The translations under genes and the position numbers were made by a program. A stretch of DNA of 64,000 nt from assembly GCF_002933275.1 (NCBI RefSeq), contig NZ_PSSX01000013.1:50784-114783 (forward strand). The letters run 5' to 3'. Origin of the DNA: Marinobacter maroccanus. Lineage in GTDB: Bacteria > Pseudomonadota > Gammaproteobacteria > Pseudomonadales > Oleiphilaceae. Numbering within the stretch: the first letter of the stretch is position 1; the number at the start of each line of letters is the position of its first letter. Shown here piece by piece: positions 18,921-28,229 of this stretch. The notes under the pieces were generated by a model. That model had not been told where the DNA came from and did no database searches. It saw only the letters and a program-made list of their open reading frames with translations.

Positions 18921-20153
18921 ATGCCCACAGTCTATCATCCGGATGTCGTTATCATTGGAGGCGGCATCCTTGGGTGCGCCATAGCGCGATATCTAAGCAA
19001 GACGCCTGACCTTGGTGTTGTCGTTGTCGAACGTCATAGGTTGGGTGAGCAAACTACTAGCCACGCAGCCGCTTTGCTGACCCGTGTTCGCACGCACCGT
19101 GCGCTCACGGATATGGCGATGGAAACGTTTCGCGTCATCGATGAGCTGGGTGACACCCAGAGCGAGCCGCTGCCTCTGAAAAAAGTAGGTAGCCTGCAGG
19201 TATCGGCGAAAGCGGAAGGATGGCGGCAGATCGAGCAAACAGCGCAACGTGCGGCTGAGTCCGGGGTTTGCGCCGAGTTGGTCAGCACCAACGAAGCTAT
19301 GCAACTGGCCCCCTGGCTTGAGCTGTCATCCGACACCTCTGCACTTTGGGTGCCAGATGACGGCTACATTGATCCCTACACCCTCTGCCTCGCTTATGCA
19401 GCTGACGCCAGGCGCAATGGCGCCCGGATTCTTTTGAAACGGACGGTCAGCGAACTCCTGAGAAAAGGTTCGAAGGTCACCGGCGTGCGCCTCGAAAATG
19501 GCGAGACGATCTCTGCCGGAACTGTCATTGATGCCGCCGGTCCCTGGAGTACGGCGCTGGCAATGCAGGCGGGAATTCACCTTGGCATGGCGCCGGTTCG
19601 CAGTCACTACTGGATATCAGCGCCGCACCCACGCATTACCACGAACGGCCCGATGACCATTCTGCCCGATAGCGGCGCATACGCGCGCCCGGAAGTGGGC
19701 GGATTGTTATTCGGGCTGCGAGACCCGCAATCGGTCGTGGCTCATCCAAATGCCTTACCGGACAACCTCCATGGTTTTCGTTTCGATACGGACCCGACGG
19801 GCGACCTGGCCCTTGAAAGCGGCTACGAGGCACTTCGCTCACAGCTTCCCGCGCTGGACGAGTTACAACTGGCTCATTACGTCAGCAATGTCTCAAGTTA
19901 CACGCCGGATGGTTTTGCCCTGCTGGGCCCAATGCCTGGTGTCGAGGGCTTCATTGCCGCCACCGGCTGCTCCGGCGCGGGTATCGGCATGTCCGGTGGT
20001 ATCGGCCGGTTAGTCGCTGAGCTGGCAACCAATCAGAGTCCCTTCGTAACCCCCGAACCGTTCCGCCCGGATCGCTTCGGGGCCATTGATTCCTATAGCC
20101 CCGATTTCATACGCCGCTGCGCCGAGGCTCGCGCTCGCAAGCGCACCGGCTAA
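18921..20153 (+). CDS. FAD-dependent amine oxidase/dehydrogenase of the AEP locus
   Basis: The 410-residue protein belongs to the DAO (glycine oxidase/DadA-like) flavoenzymes. The FAD-binding fold starts at [19 protein letters not shown] (residues 9-27) and the C terminus has the second dinucleotide segment [18 protein letters not shown]. As first gene of the phnWX transcript it probably oxidises an amine related to AEP. N-methylated AEP is a reasonable candidate, since flavin oxidases in phosphonate clusters have been linked to such substrates, but I cannot read the substrate from sequence. It ends 17 bp before the phnW start. Confidence 0.8.
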   Translation: MPTVYHPDVVIIGGGILGCAIARYLSKTPDLGVVVVERHRLGEQTTSHAAALLTRVRTHRALTDMAMETFRVIDELGDTQSEPLPLKKVGSLQVSAKAEGWRQIEQTAQRAAESGVCAELVSTNEAMQLAPWLELSSDTSALWVPDDGYIDPYTLCLAYAADARRNGARILLKRTVSELLRKGSKVTGVRLENGETISAGTVIDAAGPWSTALAMQAGIHLGMAPVRSHYWISAPHPRITTNGPMTILPDSGAYARPEVGGLLFGLRDPQSVVAHPNALPDNLHGFRFDTDPTGDLALESGYEALRSQLPALDELQLAHYVSNVSSYTPDGFALLGPMPGVEGFIAATGCSGAGIGMSGGIGRLVAELATNQSPFVTPEPFRPDRFGAIDSYSPDFIRRCAEARARKRTG

Positions 20154-20170
20154 ATCCGATGGAGATCTCT

Positions 20171-21322
20171 ATGATCCAGAAAGATCCGTATCTGCTCACT
20201 CCCGGTCCATTGACCACCAGCCTCTCCGTGAAACAGGCCATGTTGCGCGATTGGGGCTCCTGGGATGGCGACTTCAATGGCCTAACGGCTGAAGTGTGTG
20301 AACGGCTGCTTGAGGTGGCTGGCGGCAGGAATAGCCACGTCTGCGTGCCCATGCAGGGCAGCGGCACCTTCGCGGTGGAAGCCACGCTTGGCACGGTAAT
20401 TCCTCCAACCAGTACAACCCTGGTGTTGATGAACGGTGCCTACGGACAGCGGATCGGCAAGATTCTCGACACGCTGGGGCGCCCGTATCTGGCCATTGAT
20501 AAGGGGGATTACCATCCGCCGCGCGGCGACGAGGTTGCCGTTGCCTTGCAAGAGCATCCCGAGATTGAACAGGTTGTGGTGGTTCACTGTGAAACCAGCT
20601 CCGGCATTCTTAATCCGATCGAAGAGATTGCCGAAGCGTGCCGAAAGGCACGCAAGCGCCTGATCATCGACAGCATGAGCGCATTTGGCGCCTTGCCAAT
20701 CAATGTGGTCGAGCTGCCCTGTGCGGCCCTCGTGTCGTCAGCCAACAAGTGCTTCGAGGGTGTGCCAGGTTTTGGCTTCGCCATTGTTGAACGGGAATTG
20801 CTATCGGCATCAGCCGGCCAGTGCCATAGCTTGTCCCTCGATCTCCATGACCAGTGGAAATACATGGAGAAAACCGGGCAGTGGCGCTACACCCCGCCCA
20901 CCCATGTGGTGGCCGCCTTTCTCCAGGCCATGCGCGAACACGAAGCCGAGGGCGGTGTGGACGGACGTCTGGCCCGCTACAGCCGCAATCGGGACCGTCT
21001 GGTGGCTGGCCTTCGTGATATCGGCTTTCGGACATTGCTGGCGGATGAGTGGCTGTCGCCGATCATCACCACCTTTCTGTCTCCGAACAGCCCGGCATTT
21101 GAATTCCGTCGCTTCTATGACGCGATCAAAGCTCGTGGTTTCCTCATCTACCCCGGCAAACTCACCGTTGCGGACAGTTTTCGGGTGGGCTGCATTGGCC
21201 AGCTCCACGATGAGCAGATTGACGCCGTTATTACCGCAGTTGCCGAGGCCTGCCAAGAGCTCGGCCTGTCGATACCCGTTGCGGTGCCCGCTCTTGCACC
21301 CGACAACCTCGAAACCGTTTGA
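20171..21322 (+). CDS. phnW: 2-aminoethylphosphonate-pyruvate transaminase
   Basis: This 383-residue class-V aminotransferase converts AEP and pyruvate to phosphonoacetaldehyde and alanine. It begins [17 protein letters not shown], typical of PhnW. The PLP lysine lies in [15 protein letters not shown], also a PhnW signature. I chose the ATG at 20171 because GGAG lies six bases before it; an in-frame ATG at 20159 overlaps that site. It is followed 19 bp later by phnX, which uses its product. Confidence 0.95.
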   Translation: MIQKDPYLLTPGPLTTSLSVKQAMLRDWGSWDGDFNGLTAEVCERLLEVAGGRNSHVCVPMQGSGTFAVEATLGTVIPPTSTTLVLMNGAYGQRIGKILDTLGRPYLAIDKGDYHPPRGDEVAVALQEHPEIEQVVVVHCETSSGILNPIEEIAEACRKARKRLIIDSMSAFGALPINVVELPCAALVSSANKCFEGVPGFGFAIVERELLSASAGQCHSLSLDLHDQWKYMEKTGQWRYTPPTHVVAAFLQAMREHEAEGGVDGRLARYSRNRDRLVAGLRDIGFRTLLADEWLSPIITTFLSPNSPAFEFRRFYDAIKARGFLIYPGKLTVADSFRVGCIGQLHDEQIDAVITAVAEACQELGLSIPVAVPALAPDNLETV

Positions 21323-21341
21323 ATTCTGAAGGGAGAACGTT

Positions 21342-22169
21342 ATGCATACCTATACACGTCGTTACAGTGGGCCGCTCCAGGCGGTGATTATGGACCTCGC
21401 CGGCACCTGCGTGGACTTTGGATCACTGGCGCCTATTCAGGCGTTTCTGAAGCTGTTTGAAGCAGAAGGCATCGACCTGTCCGAAGCGGAAGCCCGTGAG
21501 CCCATGGGTGCCGAAAAGCGCGAACACATCCGTCGCCTGCTGGCGATGCCACGAATCCGTAACCAGTGGCGCAGTAACTTCGGCAGTGAGCCTGAGAGTA
21601 TTGATATTGATCGACTCTATGACGCCTTCCTGCCGCTGCAGACAGCGGCCATTGCTGAACGCACCAAGTTGGTCCCTGGGGCCCTGGCTCTGCAGGAGCA
21701 ACTCAGAGAACAGGGCATCAAACTCGGTGTGAATACCGGATACAGCCGCGAAATGGTGAACGTAATGCTGCCAGGGCTGGCTGCGCAGGGCTTTGAGCCG
21801 GAAAGCGTCGTTGTGGCAACGGAAGTACCTCAGGGAAGGCCGGCGCCTCATATGAGTTTTAAGAATGCGCTCGAACTAGGAATCACCGCCGTGCAGGGCT
21901 GCGTGAAAGTTGACGACACGACTACAGGTATTGAAGAGGGCTTGAACGCCGGCATGTGGACAGTGGCGGTTGTGGCGTCCGGGAATGCGGTAGGGCTCAG
22001 CGAGGAGCAGCTTTCCGCCCTTGGCGAGGTTGAACGAGCGGACATTCTAGTCCGCGGGCATCGTGTGATGGCGCAGTCAGCGGCCCACTATGTGATTGAC
22101 TCCATTATGGATTTGCCGAATGTGCTCGCCGATATTGGACGGCGGTTGCAAGCCGGTGAGCGTCCGTAA
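21342..22169 (+). CDS. phnX: Phosphonoacetaldehyde hydrolase (phosphonatase)
   Basis: The 275-residue HAD-family enzyme cleaves the C-P bond of phosphonoacetaldehyde to acetaldehyde and phosphate. The nucleophile is Asp18 in IMDLAGTCVDFG. Lys59 in EPMGAEKREHI is in the position of the Schiff-base lysine that defines PhnX. The motif differs slightly from the common DWAGTTVD form (Trp to Leu, Thr to Cys). GGGAG precedes the start by seven bases. It completes the AEP degradation pathway with phnW. Confidence 0.95.
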   Translation: MHTYTRRYSGPLQAVIMDLAGTCVDFGSLAPIQAFLKLFEAEGIDLSEAEAREPMGAEKREHIRRLLAMPRIRNQWRSNFGSEPESIDIDRLYDAFLPLQTAAIAERTKLVPGALALQEQLREQGIKLGVNTGYSREMVNVMLPGLAAQGFEPESVVVATEVPQGRPAPHMSFKNALELGITAVQGCVKVDDTTTGIEEGLNAGMWTVAVVASGNAVGLSEEQLSALGEVERADILVRGHRVMAQSAAHYVIDSIMDLPNVLADIGRRLQAGERP

Positions 22170-22243
22170 GCGACGGCCAAGGAAACGTCACATCGCTGTC
22201 ACGTCCTTGCAATCAAATAGCTCTAAGGTAGTGGTGATCAAAA

Positions 22244-22257
22244 CTGGTATAGACCAG
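22244..22257. promoter_or_regulatory. Predicted GntR (PhnF-like) operator 2
   Basis: CTGGTATAGACCAG, perfect 5-bp arms, lies 42 bp before the substrate-binding protein gene. It suggests a separate promoter for the transporter genes under the same regulator as the catabolic genes. Confidence 0.8.
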
Positions 22258-22299
22258 AAAGAGAGCGCCTCAATCTGACCTCGTAATAAGGAGACTTGC

Positions 22300-23313
22300 G
22301 TGAAACACCTCAAAAAAGCCCTTGCCCTGACCACACTGGCTGTCGCCATGAATGCCAATGCCCAGACCGAACTGACCGTTTACACAGCGGTTGAAGCAGA
22401 GGACCTCCAAAAGTACGCCGAGCGTTTCAACGAAGACCATCCGGACATCAAGATCAACTGGGTTCGCGATTCCACCGGCGTTGTCACCGCGCGCCTGCTG
22501 GCGGAAAAGCAGAACTCCCAGGCGGATGTGGTCTGGGGGCTGGCAGGCACCAGCCTTCTGCTGCTGAAAAATGAAGGTATGTTGGTTCCCTATGCGCCGG
22601 AAGGGCTGGAAAAATTGTCTCCGAAATTTCGCGACCGCGATGAAACACCTTCCTGGGTGGGTATGGATGCGTGGATGGCCGCCATCTGTGTGAACACCAT
22701 CGAAGCTGAGAAAAACAACCTGCCAATGCCCTCCAGCTGGGATGATCTGACCAAGCCGGTTTACCAGGGCCATGTGGTTATGCCAAACCCGAACTCCTCC
22801 GGTACCGGCTTCCTGGATGTCTCTGCGTGGCTTCAGATGATGGGTGACGACAAAGGCTGGGAGTTCATGGACGGGTTGCACCAGAACATCAGCCGCTATA
22901 CCCACTCCGGTTCCAAGCCCTGCAAGATGGCGGCTTCCGGAGAGACCACCATCGGCGTTTCCTTCGCGTTCCGTGGTGCCCGCCTGAAGGAACAGGGCGC
23001 GCCGCTTGAGCTGGTGTTCCCTGAAGAAGGCCTGGGTTGGGAAGTGGAAGCGACTGCAATTGTCGACGGGACGGACAAGATGGAAGCCGCTCAAACGCTG
23101 GTTGACTGGTCCATCACCCGCAAGGCCATGGAAATGTACAACGAGGGCTACGCCATCGTGGGCATGCCGGGTGTGGCTCAGCCGGTGAAGTATTTCCCGG
23201 AGAACGCGGACGATCTGATCATCGACAATGACTTTGGTTGGGCGGCCGGTAACCGTGAGGCCATCCTAGCTGAATGGGCGCGTCGCTACGACGGCAAATC
23301 CGAAGCAAAGTGA
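22300..23313 (+). CDS. phnS: 2-aminoethylphosphonate ABC transporter, substrate-binding protein
   Basis: The 337-residue protein has a signal peptide (KKALALTTLAVAMNANAQ) and then the fold of iron/AEP-type binding proteins (TELTVYTAVEAEDLQKYAERF). It resembles the PhnS2 group always found with phnW and phnX, so the ligand is probably AEP. It should bind the ligand in the periplasm and deliver it to the permease at 24489. GGAG lies before the start. An ATPase gene follows after 86 bp. Confidence 0.88.
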   Translation: MKHLKKALALTTLAVAMNANAQTELTVYTAVEAEDLQKYAERFNEDHPDIKINWVRDSTGVVTARLLAEKQNSQADVVWGLAGTSLLLLKNEGMLVPYAPEGLEKLSPKFRDRDETPSWVGMDAWMAAICVNTIEAEKNNLPMPSSWDDLTKPVYQGHVVMPNPNSSGTGFLDVSAWLQMMGDDKGWEFMDGLHQNISRYTHSGSKPCKMAASGETTIGVSFAFRGARLKEQGAPLELVFPEEGLGWEVEATAIVDGTDKMEAAQTLVDWSITRKAMEMYNEGYAIVGMPGVAQPVKYFPENADDLIIDNDFGWAAGNREAILAEWARRYDGKSEAK

Positions 23314-23399
23314 GTTGGCGGGTCGGGCGCTAGCCCGTCAAGCCAAGGCGGTGCCCCGTTTTGGGCGCCGCGCCAGATTATTGAAGAGTAGGGGGTACC

Positions 23400-24470
23400 A
23401 TGAACCAGAAAACCCAGGGAAGCCGCCTGGAAATCCAGGGCGTCAACAAGCTCTTTGGCGATTTTTGCGCGCTGAAGGATATCAATCTCACCATCGAACC
23501 CGGTGAGCTGGTGTGTTTCCTCGGGCCATCCGGATGTGGAAAGACCACCCTGCTTCGCATCATCGCGGGGCTTGAGCACCAGAGTGGAGGGTTGCTCCAC
23601 CAGGGCGAGACGGACATCTCCCTGAAGCCGCCCAGGGAACGGGATTTTGGCATTGTGTTCCAGTCCTACGCCCTGTTCCCGAACATGACCGTCATCGACA
23701 ACATTGCCTACGGATTACGCAGTATTGGCATGCCCAAGGCCCAGATTCACAGCCGGGTAGACGAACTACTGGCCCTTGTCGGGCTTGAAGACCAGGCCAG
23801 CAAATACCCCGCGCAGTTATCCGGTGGCCAACAGCAACGGGTTGCCCTTGCCCGCGCCCTGGCGCCGTCACCAGGCCTGCTGCTACTCGACGAGCCGCTG
23901 TCGGCGCTGGATGCCAAAGTGCGCCAACATCTGCGTGGCGAAATCCGTAGCCTCCAGAAGCAACTGGGTGTCACCACCGTCATGGTCACCCACGACCAGG
24001 AAGAAGCCCTGGCGATGGCCGATCGAGTGGTGGTTATGAACAACGGCGTTATCGAACAGGTGGGAACGCCGCTGGACATCTACCAGCAACCCGCGTCGGC
24101 GTTTGTTGCTTCCTTCATCGGTGCCATGAACTTTATCGACAGCGCCCCACTTAATGGACAACGGGTAAAGGTCGGGAATCGCGAGCTGGACCTGGTTCGG
24201 CCGTTGCCCAGAGCCGAGGGATGTATCCAACTGGCGATCCGGCCAGAGGATGTTCACCTGTTACCCAGTGGCGATGGTGAATGGGAAGGGGAGGTCCAGG
24301 CCCTGGATTATCTGGGCGCTTTCATCCGCACCCACATTCGCTTGAGTGATATTGAGCTGGACTTGGTGGTGGATGTGGACCCACGTTCCGCGCGTCGGCT
24401 TGATCTTCGCGTTGGCGGCTGCGTCTGCCTCAACCTGCCTTCCGACGCCCTGCATTGCTTCGCCGCATGA
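23400..24470 (+). CDS. phnT: 2-aminoethylphosphonate ABC transporter, ATP-binding protein
   Basis: This 356-residue ATPase energises AEP import. It has Walker A GPSGCGKTT near residue 43, signature LSGGQQQR, Walker B LLLLDEP and the switch HD in VTHDQEEA. A C-terminal TOBE-like domain follows from about residue 280, as in the spermidine/putrescine and PhnT2 groups. It lies between the binding protein and the permease on one strand, with 18 bp to the permease gene. Confidence 0.9.
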   Translation: MNQKTQGSRLEIQGVNKLFGDFCALKDINLTIEPGELVCFLGPSGCGKTTLLRIIAGLEHQSGGLLHQGETDISLKPPRERDFGIVFQSYALFPNMTVIDNIAYGLRSIGMPKAQIHSRVDELLALVGLEDQASKYPAQLSGGQQQRVALARALAPSPGLLLLDEPLSALDAKVRQHLRGEIRSLQKQLGVTTVMVTHDQEEALAMADRVVVMNNGVIEQVGTPLDIYQQPASAFVASFIGAMNFIDSAPLNGQRVKVGNRELDLVRPLPRAEGCIQLAIRPEDVHLLPSGDGEWEGEVQALDYLGAFIRTHIRLSDIELDLVVDVDPRSARRLDLRVGGCVCLNLPSDALHCFAA

Positions 24471-24488
24471 CGGGCTGCGGAGCTCCAA

Positions 24489-26249
24489 ATGTCTGAGTCT
24501 GACCCTGGTAAGTTCTCCATGATTGATTCTCCCGCGCTTTCGACACCGACCACACGCAACTGGCCAGCCTTGGCAGAATTACGCCGGAGGCTTGCCGGCC
24601 GTTGGGTGTTTGCACTGCTTCTGGTAACCGGTTGCGGGGTTCTGACCCTGCTGGTGCTAGCGCCCCTATACACACTGCTTTCAAAGAGCGTCGAGAGCAA
24701 AGCCGGTGACTTTGTCGGGCTGGAAAACTTTGCCCACTACCTGAGTACCGGCGGCATCGAATCTGCGTTCTTCAATTCCCTGTGGGTGGCCGGGCTCAGC
24801 ACCGTCATTGTGGTTTCGCTGGCCTTCATGGCGGCCTGGGCGCTGACCCGCACGCGTTTGCCAATCACCGGCTGGATTCGTGGTGTCTTGGTATTACCGA
24901 TCCTGGCGCCGTCGCTGTTGCCAGCGATCAGCCTGGTGTACCTGTTCGGCAACCAGGGCGTACTAAAAAGCTGGCTGTTCGGCGCTGAAATCTATGGGCC
25001 CATTGGCATCATCATGGGTTCCTGCTTCTGGACCTTTCCCCACGCCTTGATGATCTTGCTAACGGCGATGGACAACGCCGATGGGCGCCATTACGAAGCC
25101 GCTACCGCCTTGAAGGCCAGCCCGTGGCGAACCTTCTGGACAGTAACGGTGCCCGGTGCCCGCTATGGGCTGGTAAGTGCCGGGTTTGTTGTGTTTACGC
25201 TAGTGATTACGGATTTCGGCGTACCCAAGGTCATTGGAGGGCAGTTCGATGTACTCGCCACGGATATCTACAAGCAGGTGATCGGGCAGCAGAAATTTGA
25301 GATGGGCGCGGTGGTCAGCGTGCTGTTGCTGTTGCCGGCCATGCTGGCGTTCATCGCCGACCGCTATGTGCAGCGCAAACAATCTGCAAGCTTTACGGCC
25401 AGATCCGTGCCCTACAGGCCCCGCCAGGATCGCAAGCGAGACGCCTTGGGAGCACTGATGCTGACACCGACCGTGGTGTTCATCTTCGCCATCATCGGCA
25501 TGGCTATCTACGCATCATTCGTTACCTTCTGGCCCTACAACCTCGACCTTAGCCTGAACAACTACCAATTCGGCCGTATGGATGGCGGTGGTTGGGGGGC
25601 TTACACCAACAGCCTGCAGATGGCACTGGGCACCATGGTACTCGGAACTGTACTGGTTTTCTTCAACGCCTGGCTGATGGAGCGGACGCCGCAGCCGAAG
25701 CTGCTGACAGGCGTGTTCCAGTTTCTCTCGCTGCTGCCCCTGGCGGTCCCAGGTCTAGTACTGGGGTTGTCCTACATTTTTTTCTTCAATCATCCGGAGA
25801 ACCCTATCAACGGAATTTACGGTACTTTGTTCATCCTGATCCTTTGTACCGTCACCCATTTCTACGCGGTTTCCCATCTCACGGCCGTCACGGCGCTGAA
25901 GCAACTGGATCAGGAGTTTGAGGCAGTAGGGGAATCGCTCAATGCTTCTCGGTGGCGAGTGCTGTTCACAGTCACGTTGCCCCTGTGTTTACCTGCGATC
26001 CTGGATGTTGCCCTTTACCTTTTCGTGAACGCAATGACCACCGTATCAGCGGTTGTGTTTCTTTATGGCCACGACTCCCAGCTGGCGTCGGTGGCGGTGC
26101 TGAACATGGACGAGGCCGGTGACATCGCCCCTGCGGCTGCAATGGCCATCCTGATCACAGTAACCTGTGCAACGGCGAAGCTCATCCAGGGGTTGCTGCG
26201 CTTCTGGGTGGATCGTTCAACCAGGGTGTGGCGGCAGGGCACGGAGTGA
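24489..26249 (+). CDS. phnU: 2-aminoethylphosphonate ABC transporter, fused permease
   Basis: The 586-residue protein holds two binding-protein-dependent permease domains in one chain, each with about six membrane segments. The halves run roughly over residues 35-300 and 315-580. Coupling helices with the EAA-type loop occur twice (GRHYEAATALKASPWRTF and EFEAVGESLNASRWRVLF). This two-in-one form is usual for the PhnU2 group. One gene therefore replaces phnU and phnV. Confidence 0.9.
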   Translation: MSESDPGKFSMIDSPALSTPTTRNWPALAELRRRLAGRWVFALLLVTGCGVLTLLVLAPLYTLLSKSVESKAGDFVGLENFAHYLSTGGIESAFFNSLWVAGLSTVIVVSLAFMAAWALTRTRLPITGWIRGVLVLPILAPSLLPAISLVYLFGNQGVLKSWLFGAEIYGPIGIIMGSCFWTFPHALMILLTAMDNADGRHYEAATALKASPWRTFWTVTVPGARYGLVSAGFVVFTLVITDFGVPKVIGGQFDVLATDIYKQVIGQQKFEMGAVVSVLLLLPAMLAFIADRYVQRKQSASFTARSVPYRPRQDRKRDALGALMLTPTVVFIFAIIGMAIYASFVTFWPYNLDLSLNNYQFGRMDGGGWGAYTNSLQMALGTMVLGTVLVFFNAWLMERTPQPKLLTGVFQFLSLLPLAVPGLVLGLSYIFFFNHPENPINGIYGTLFILILCTVTHFYAVSHLTAVTALKQLDQEFEAVGESLNASRWRVLFTVTLPLCLPAILDVALYLFVNAMTTVSAVVFLYGHDSQLASVAVLNMDEAGDIAPAAAMAILITVTCATAKLIQGLLRFWVDRSTRVWRQGTE

Positions 26250-26268
26250 GCCGACAGCCTGAAACCTT

Positions 26269-27174
26269 ATGACCTCTACGGCGATTGTTATTGTTCTGGT
26301 GTCCGCGCTCGCCCATGCGGGTTGGAACCTTTTTGGCAAGAAAGTCAGCCCCAGCGGCGCGTTCTTTTGGTACAGCACCCTGTGGGGCGCGCTCCTGACC
26401 TTGCCAGTGCTGGTTTATTACCGCTCCCTGTTGCGCGAACTGGATTCGGGCATTTGGTGGTTGGTGGTTGCCACCGGTTTTTTCCAGGCGACCTATCTCA
26501 GCTGCTTGGCTGCGGCCTACCGCCATGGCGAACTGTCGGTGGTATACCCCCTGGCGCGCTCCTCGCCCCTGTTGATCCTGTTGGTCGGCACTCTTTTCCT
26601 GGGCACGGCTGAAACCATCACGGTTGCGGCCGTTGCCGGTATCGTTCTGATTGTGGCGGGGTGCATCATCTTGCCAATGCACCGGTTCCGGGACTTCCGT
26701 CTAACTAACTACCGCAACCTCGCCACCCTGTTCGCCCTTCTCGCTGCTGCCAGTACCGCCGGATACTCGCTCATTGACGATAACGCCACGAATCAGATGC
26801 GAGAGCTACTTGATGGCATCGCGTTGGATGGGGAGGTGGCGTTTGTTTTTGTCATCCTCCAGGCCTGGTCGGCTCTGATATGGCTGAGTCTTGGTCTGAG
26901 TTTGCAGGCAGCCGAACGACGGCTTTTATGGGTACTGATCTCTAACTGGCGCAGTACGATGGCGGCGGGAGTACTGATTCTTGGAACGTACGCGCTGGTG
27001 GTTTGGGCTATGGCCTATGCGGATGACGTCAGCTACGTGGTAGCCTTCAGGCAAGTCAGCATTCCTATCGGCGTTGCACTGGGCTGGTATTTCCTTGAAG
27101 AACCTCTGCACGCGCCCAAATTACTCGGCGTGCTGACCATTCTTGCGGGCTTGCTGCTGGTGGTTCTGGGGTGA
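26269..27174 (+). CDS. EamA/DMT-family membrane transporter
   Basis: The 301-residue protein has about ten membrane segments arranged as two EamA repeats; RHGELSVVYPLARSSPLL and VVAFRQVSIPIGVALGWYF are typical of the family. Members usually export amino acids or other small metabolites. It starts 19 bp after the permease stop and is probably the last gene of the AEP transport transcript. It could export a product such as alanine, but no substrate can be read from the sequence. Confidence 0.82.
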   Translation: MTSTAIVIVLVSALAHAGWNLFGKKVSPSGAFFWYSTLWGALLTLPVLVYYRSLLRELDSGIWWLVVATGFFQATYLSCLAAAYRHGELSVVYPLARSSPLLILLVGTLFLGTAETITVAAVAGIVLIVAGCIILPMHRFRDFRLTNYRNLATLFALLAAASTAGYSLIDDNATNQMRELLDGIALDGEVAFVFVILQAWSALIWLSLGLSLQAAERRLLWVLISNWRSTMAAGVLILGTYALVVWAMAYADDVSYVVAFRQVSIPIGVALGWYFLEEPLHAPKLLGVLTILAGLLLVVLG

Positions 27175-27240
27175 TGGTTCGTCTTGACTCCGTGCAGAAG
27201 AGGCAAAGTTTCGCTCTTGCGAGGTTGAGGTGGCGAAGGG

Positions 27241-27903
27241 TCATGCCCGGGCCACCTCGTCAATGAGTACACGCCAGCCTTTTCGCCTTGCGTAGCGCTC
27301 CAGAATGGGATCCGGATTCACGGCAACGGGATAGTCCACAGATCTCAAAAGGGGAAGGTCGTTGTGGGAGTCTGAGTAGAACCAGACTTTCTCCGGGACG
27401 GCGCGTCGCGCCGAGACCCACTCTTTAAAGGCAGCCACTTTGCCTTCCCTGAAAGGGCGTCGGGTTCCGATGGTGCCTTTGAGGGTGTCGTCCTGCCATT
27501 CGACCTGCACGCCTATATCGTCATTGATGCCGAGGTGTCGGGCGATGGGCGAGACCAGATGCTCGCCCGTTGCGGAGATAACGAGTACATCGTGCCCTTG
27601 GGTCTTGTGCCAAGCTACACGTTCCCGGCCAGTTGTTAGCACTCGGGGAGGAATCACTGCCCTAACGAACCGATCAATCAGCGCTTCCACCTGGCTCCTC
27701 TGCCAACCCCGAATAGGAGCCAGGCTGTATTCCATGTAGTCCTGGAGATCCAGATCGCCGTTGGTATAGGCACTCATGAACGCCCTATCCCTTGCCTCGG
27801 AATCGGGGGCGGCATCAATGGCTTCAGTGCGGAGAAATTCAGTGAACAGCTGTGAACTGTCTCCGCGAATCAGGGTTTCATCTAGGTCGAAAATCGCAAG
27901 CAT
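27241..27903 (-). CDS. HAD-IB family phosphatase (SerB-like), probable AEP regulon member
   Basis: The 220-residue protein has the HAD motifs IFDLDETLI at its N terminus, VISATGEHLV (motif II) and YSDSHNDLPLL (motif IV), with Lys in REGKVAAFKEW. It resembles phosphoserine-phosphatase-type HAD-IB hydrolases. It points toward the EamA gene and has its own operator at 27915-27928. It is therefore probably controlled by the GntR regulator. A phosphate ester step linked to phosphonate use is possible; the substrate is unknown. Confidence 0.8.
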   Translation of the reverse strand: MLAIFDLDETLIRGDSSQLFTEFLRTEAIDAAPDSEARDRAFMSAYTNGDLDLQDYMEYSLAPIRGWQRSQVEALIDRFVRAVIPPRVLTTGRERVAWHKTQGHDVLVISATGEHLVSPIARHLGINDDIGVQVEWQDDTLKGTIGTRRPFREGKVAAFKEWVSARRAVPEKVWFYSDSHNDLPLLRSVDYPVAVNPDPILERYARRKGWRVLIDEVARA

Positions 27904-27914
27904 GTAGCACTCCT

Positions 27915-27928
27915 TTGGTATACACCAG
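27915..27928. promoter_or_regulatory. Predicted GntR (PhnF-like) operator 3
   Basis: TTGGTATACACCAG differs from the CTGGT-N4-ACCAG pattern by one base. It lies 11 bp before the HAD phosphatase start on the minus strand. Confidence 0.7.
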
Positions 27929-28030
27929 ATTGTGCTTCAAGCCTGTTACGAGTTTGTTACGGGATAGGGTCCAAAACTCATTCCGAAAAATAGGCTGAAC
28001 TTTTCCAAGTGGAAGTGTTGGTCTATCAGC

Positions 28031-28091
28031 CTGAATGTCCGCTTTGCGACCAAGGCGACTCAAGGATCTCAGCTAAACAAAAGCGAACCTT
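28031..28091 (+). repeat. Dispersed hairpin repeat, complete copy
   Basis: The left arm GAATGTCCGCTTTGCGACC and right arm CTAAACAAAAGCGAACCTTT carry two changes from consensus. TTGGTCTATC lies just before it, as also before the copy at 51320. Confidence 0.88.
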
Positions 28092-28229
28092 TTCCTCACC
28101 GAGGTTGGCCATTAGGCAAGGCTGAGTGTGCTCCAGCTGATGAAATGTTCTATGTATTCAAGCCACGCCAAATTGCGATCGCGCCCAGACTAAAAGTTGC
28201 CATTGCGGTTTTCATAGTGGGCGCCCTTT

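Larger units (their letters stand above)
27904..28229. other. Intergenic stretch with operator and hairpin repeat
   Basis: The gap holds operator 3 at 27915 and a complete hairpin repeat at 28031. The remaining 130 bp before the GMC oxidoreductase stop show nothing I can name. Confidence 0.5.
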
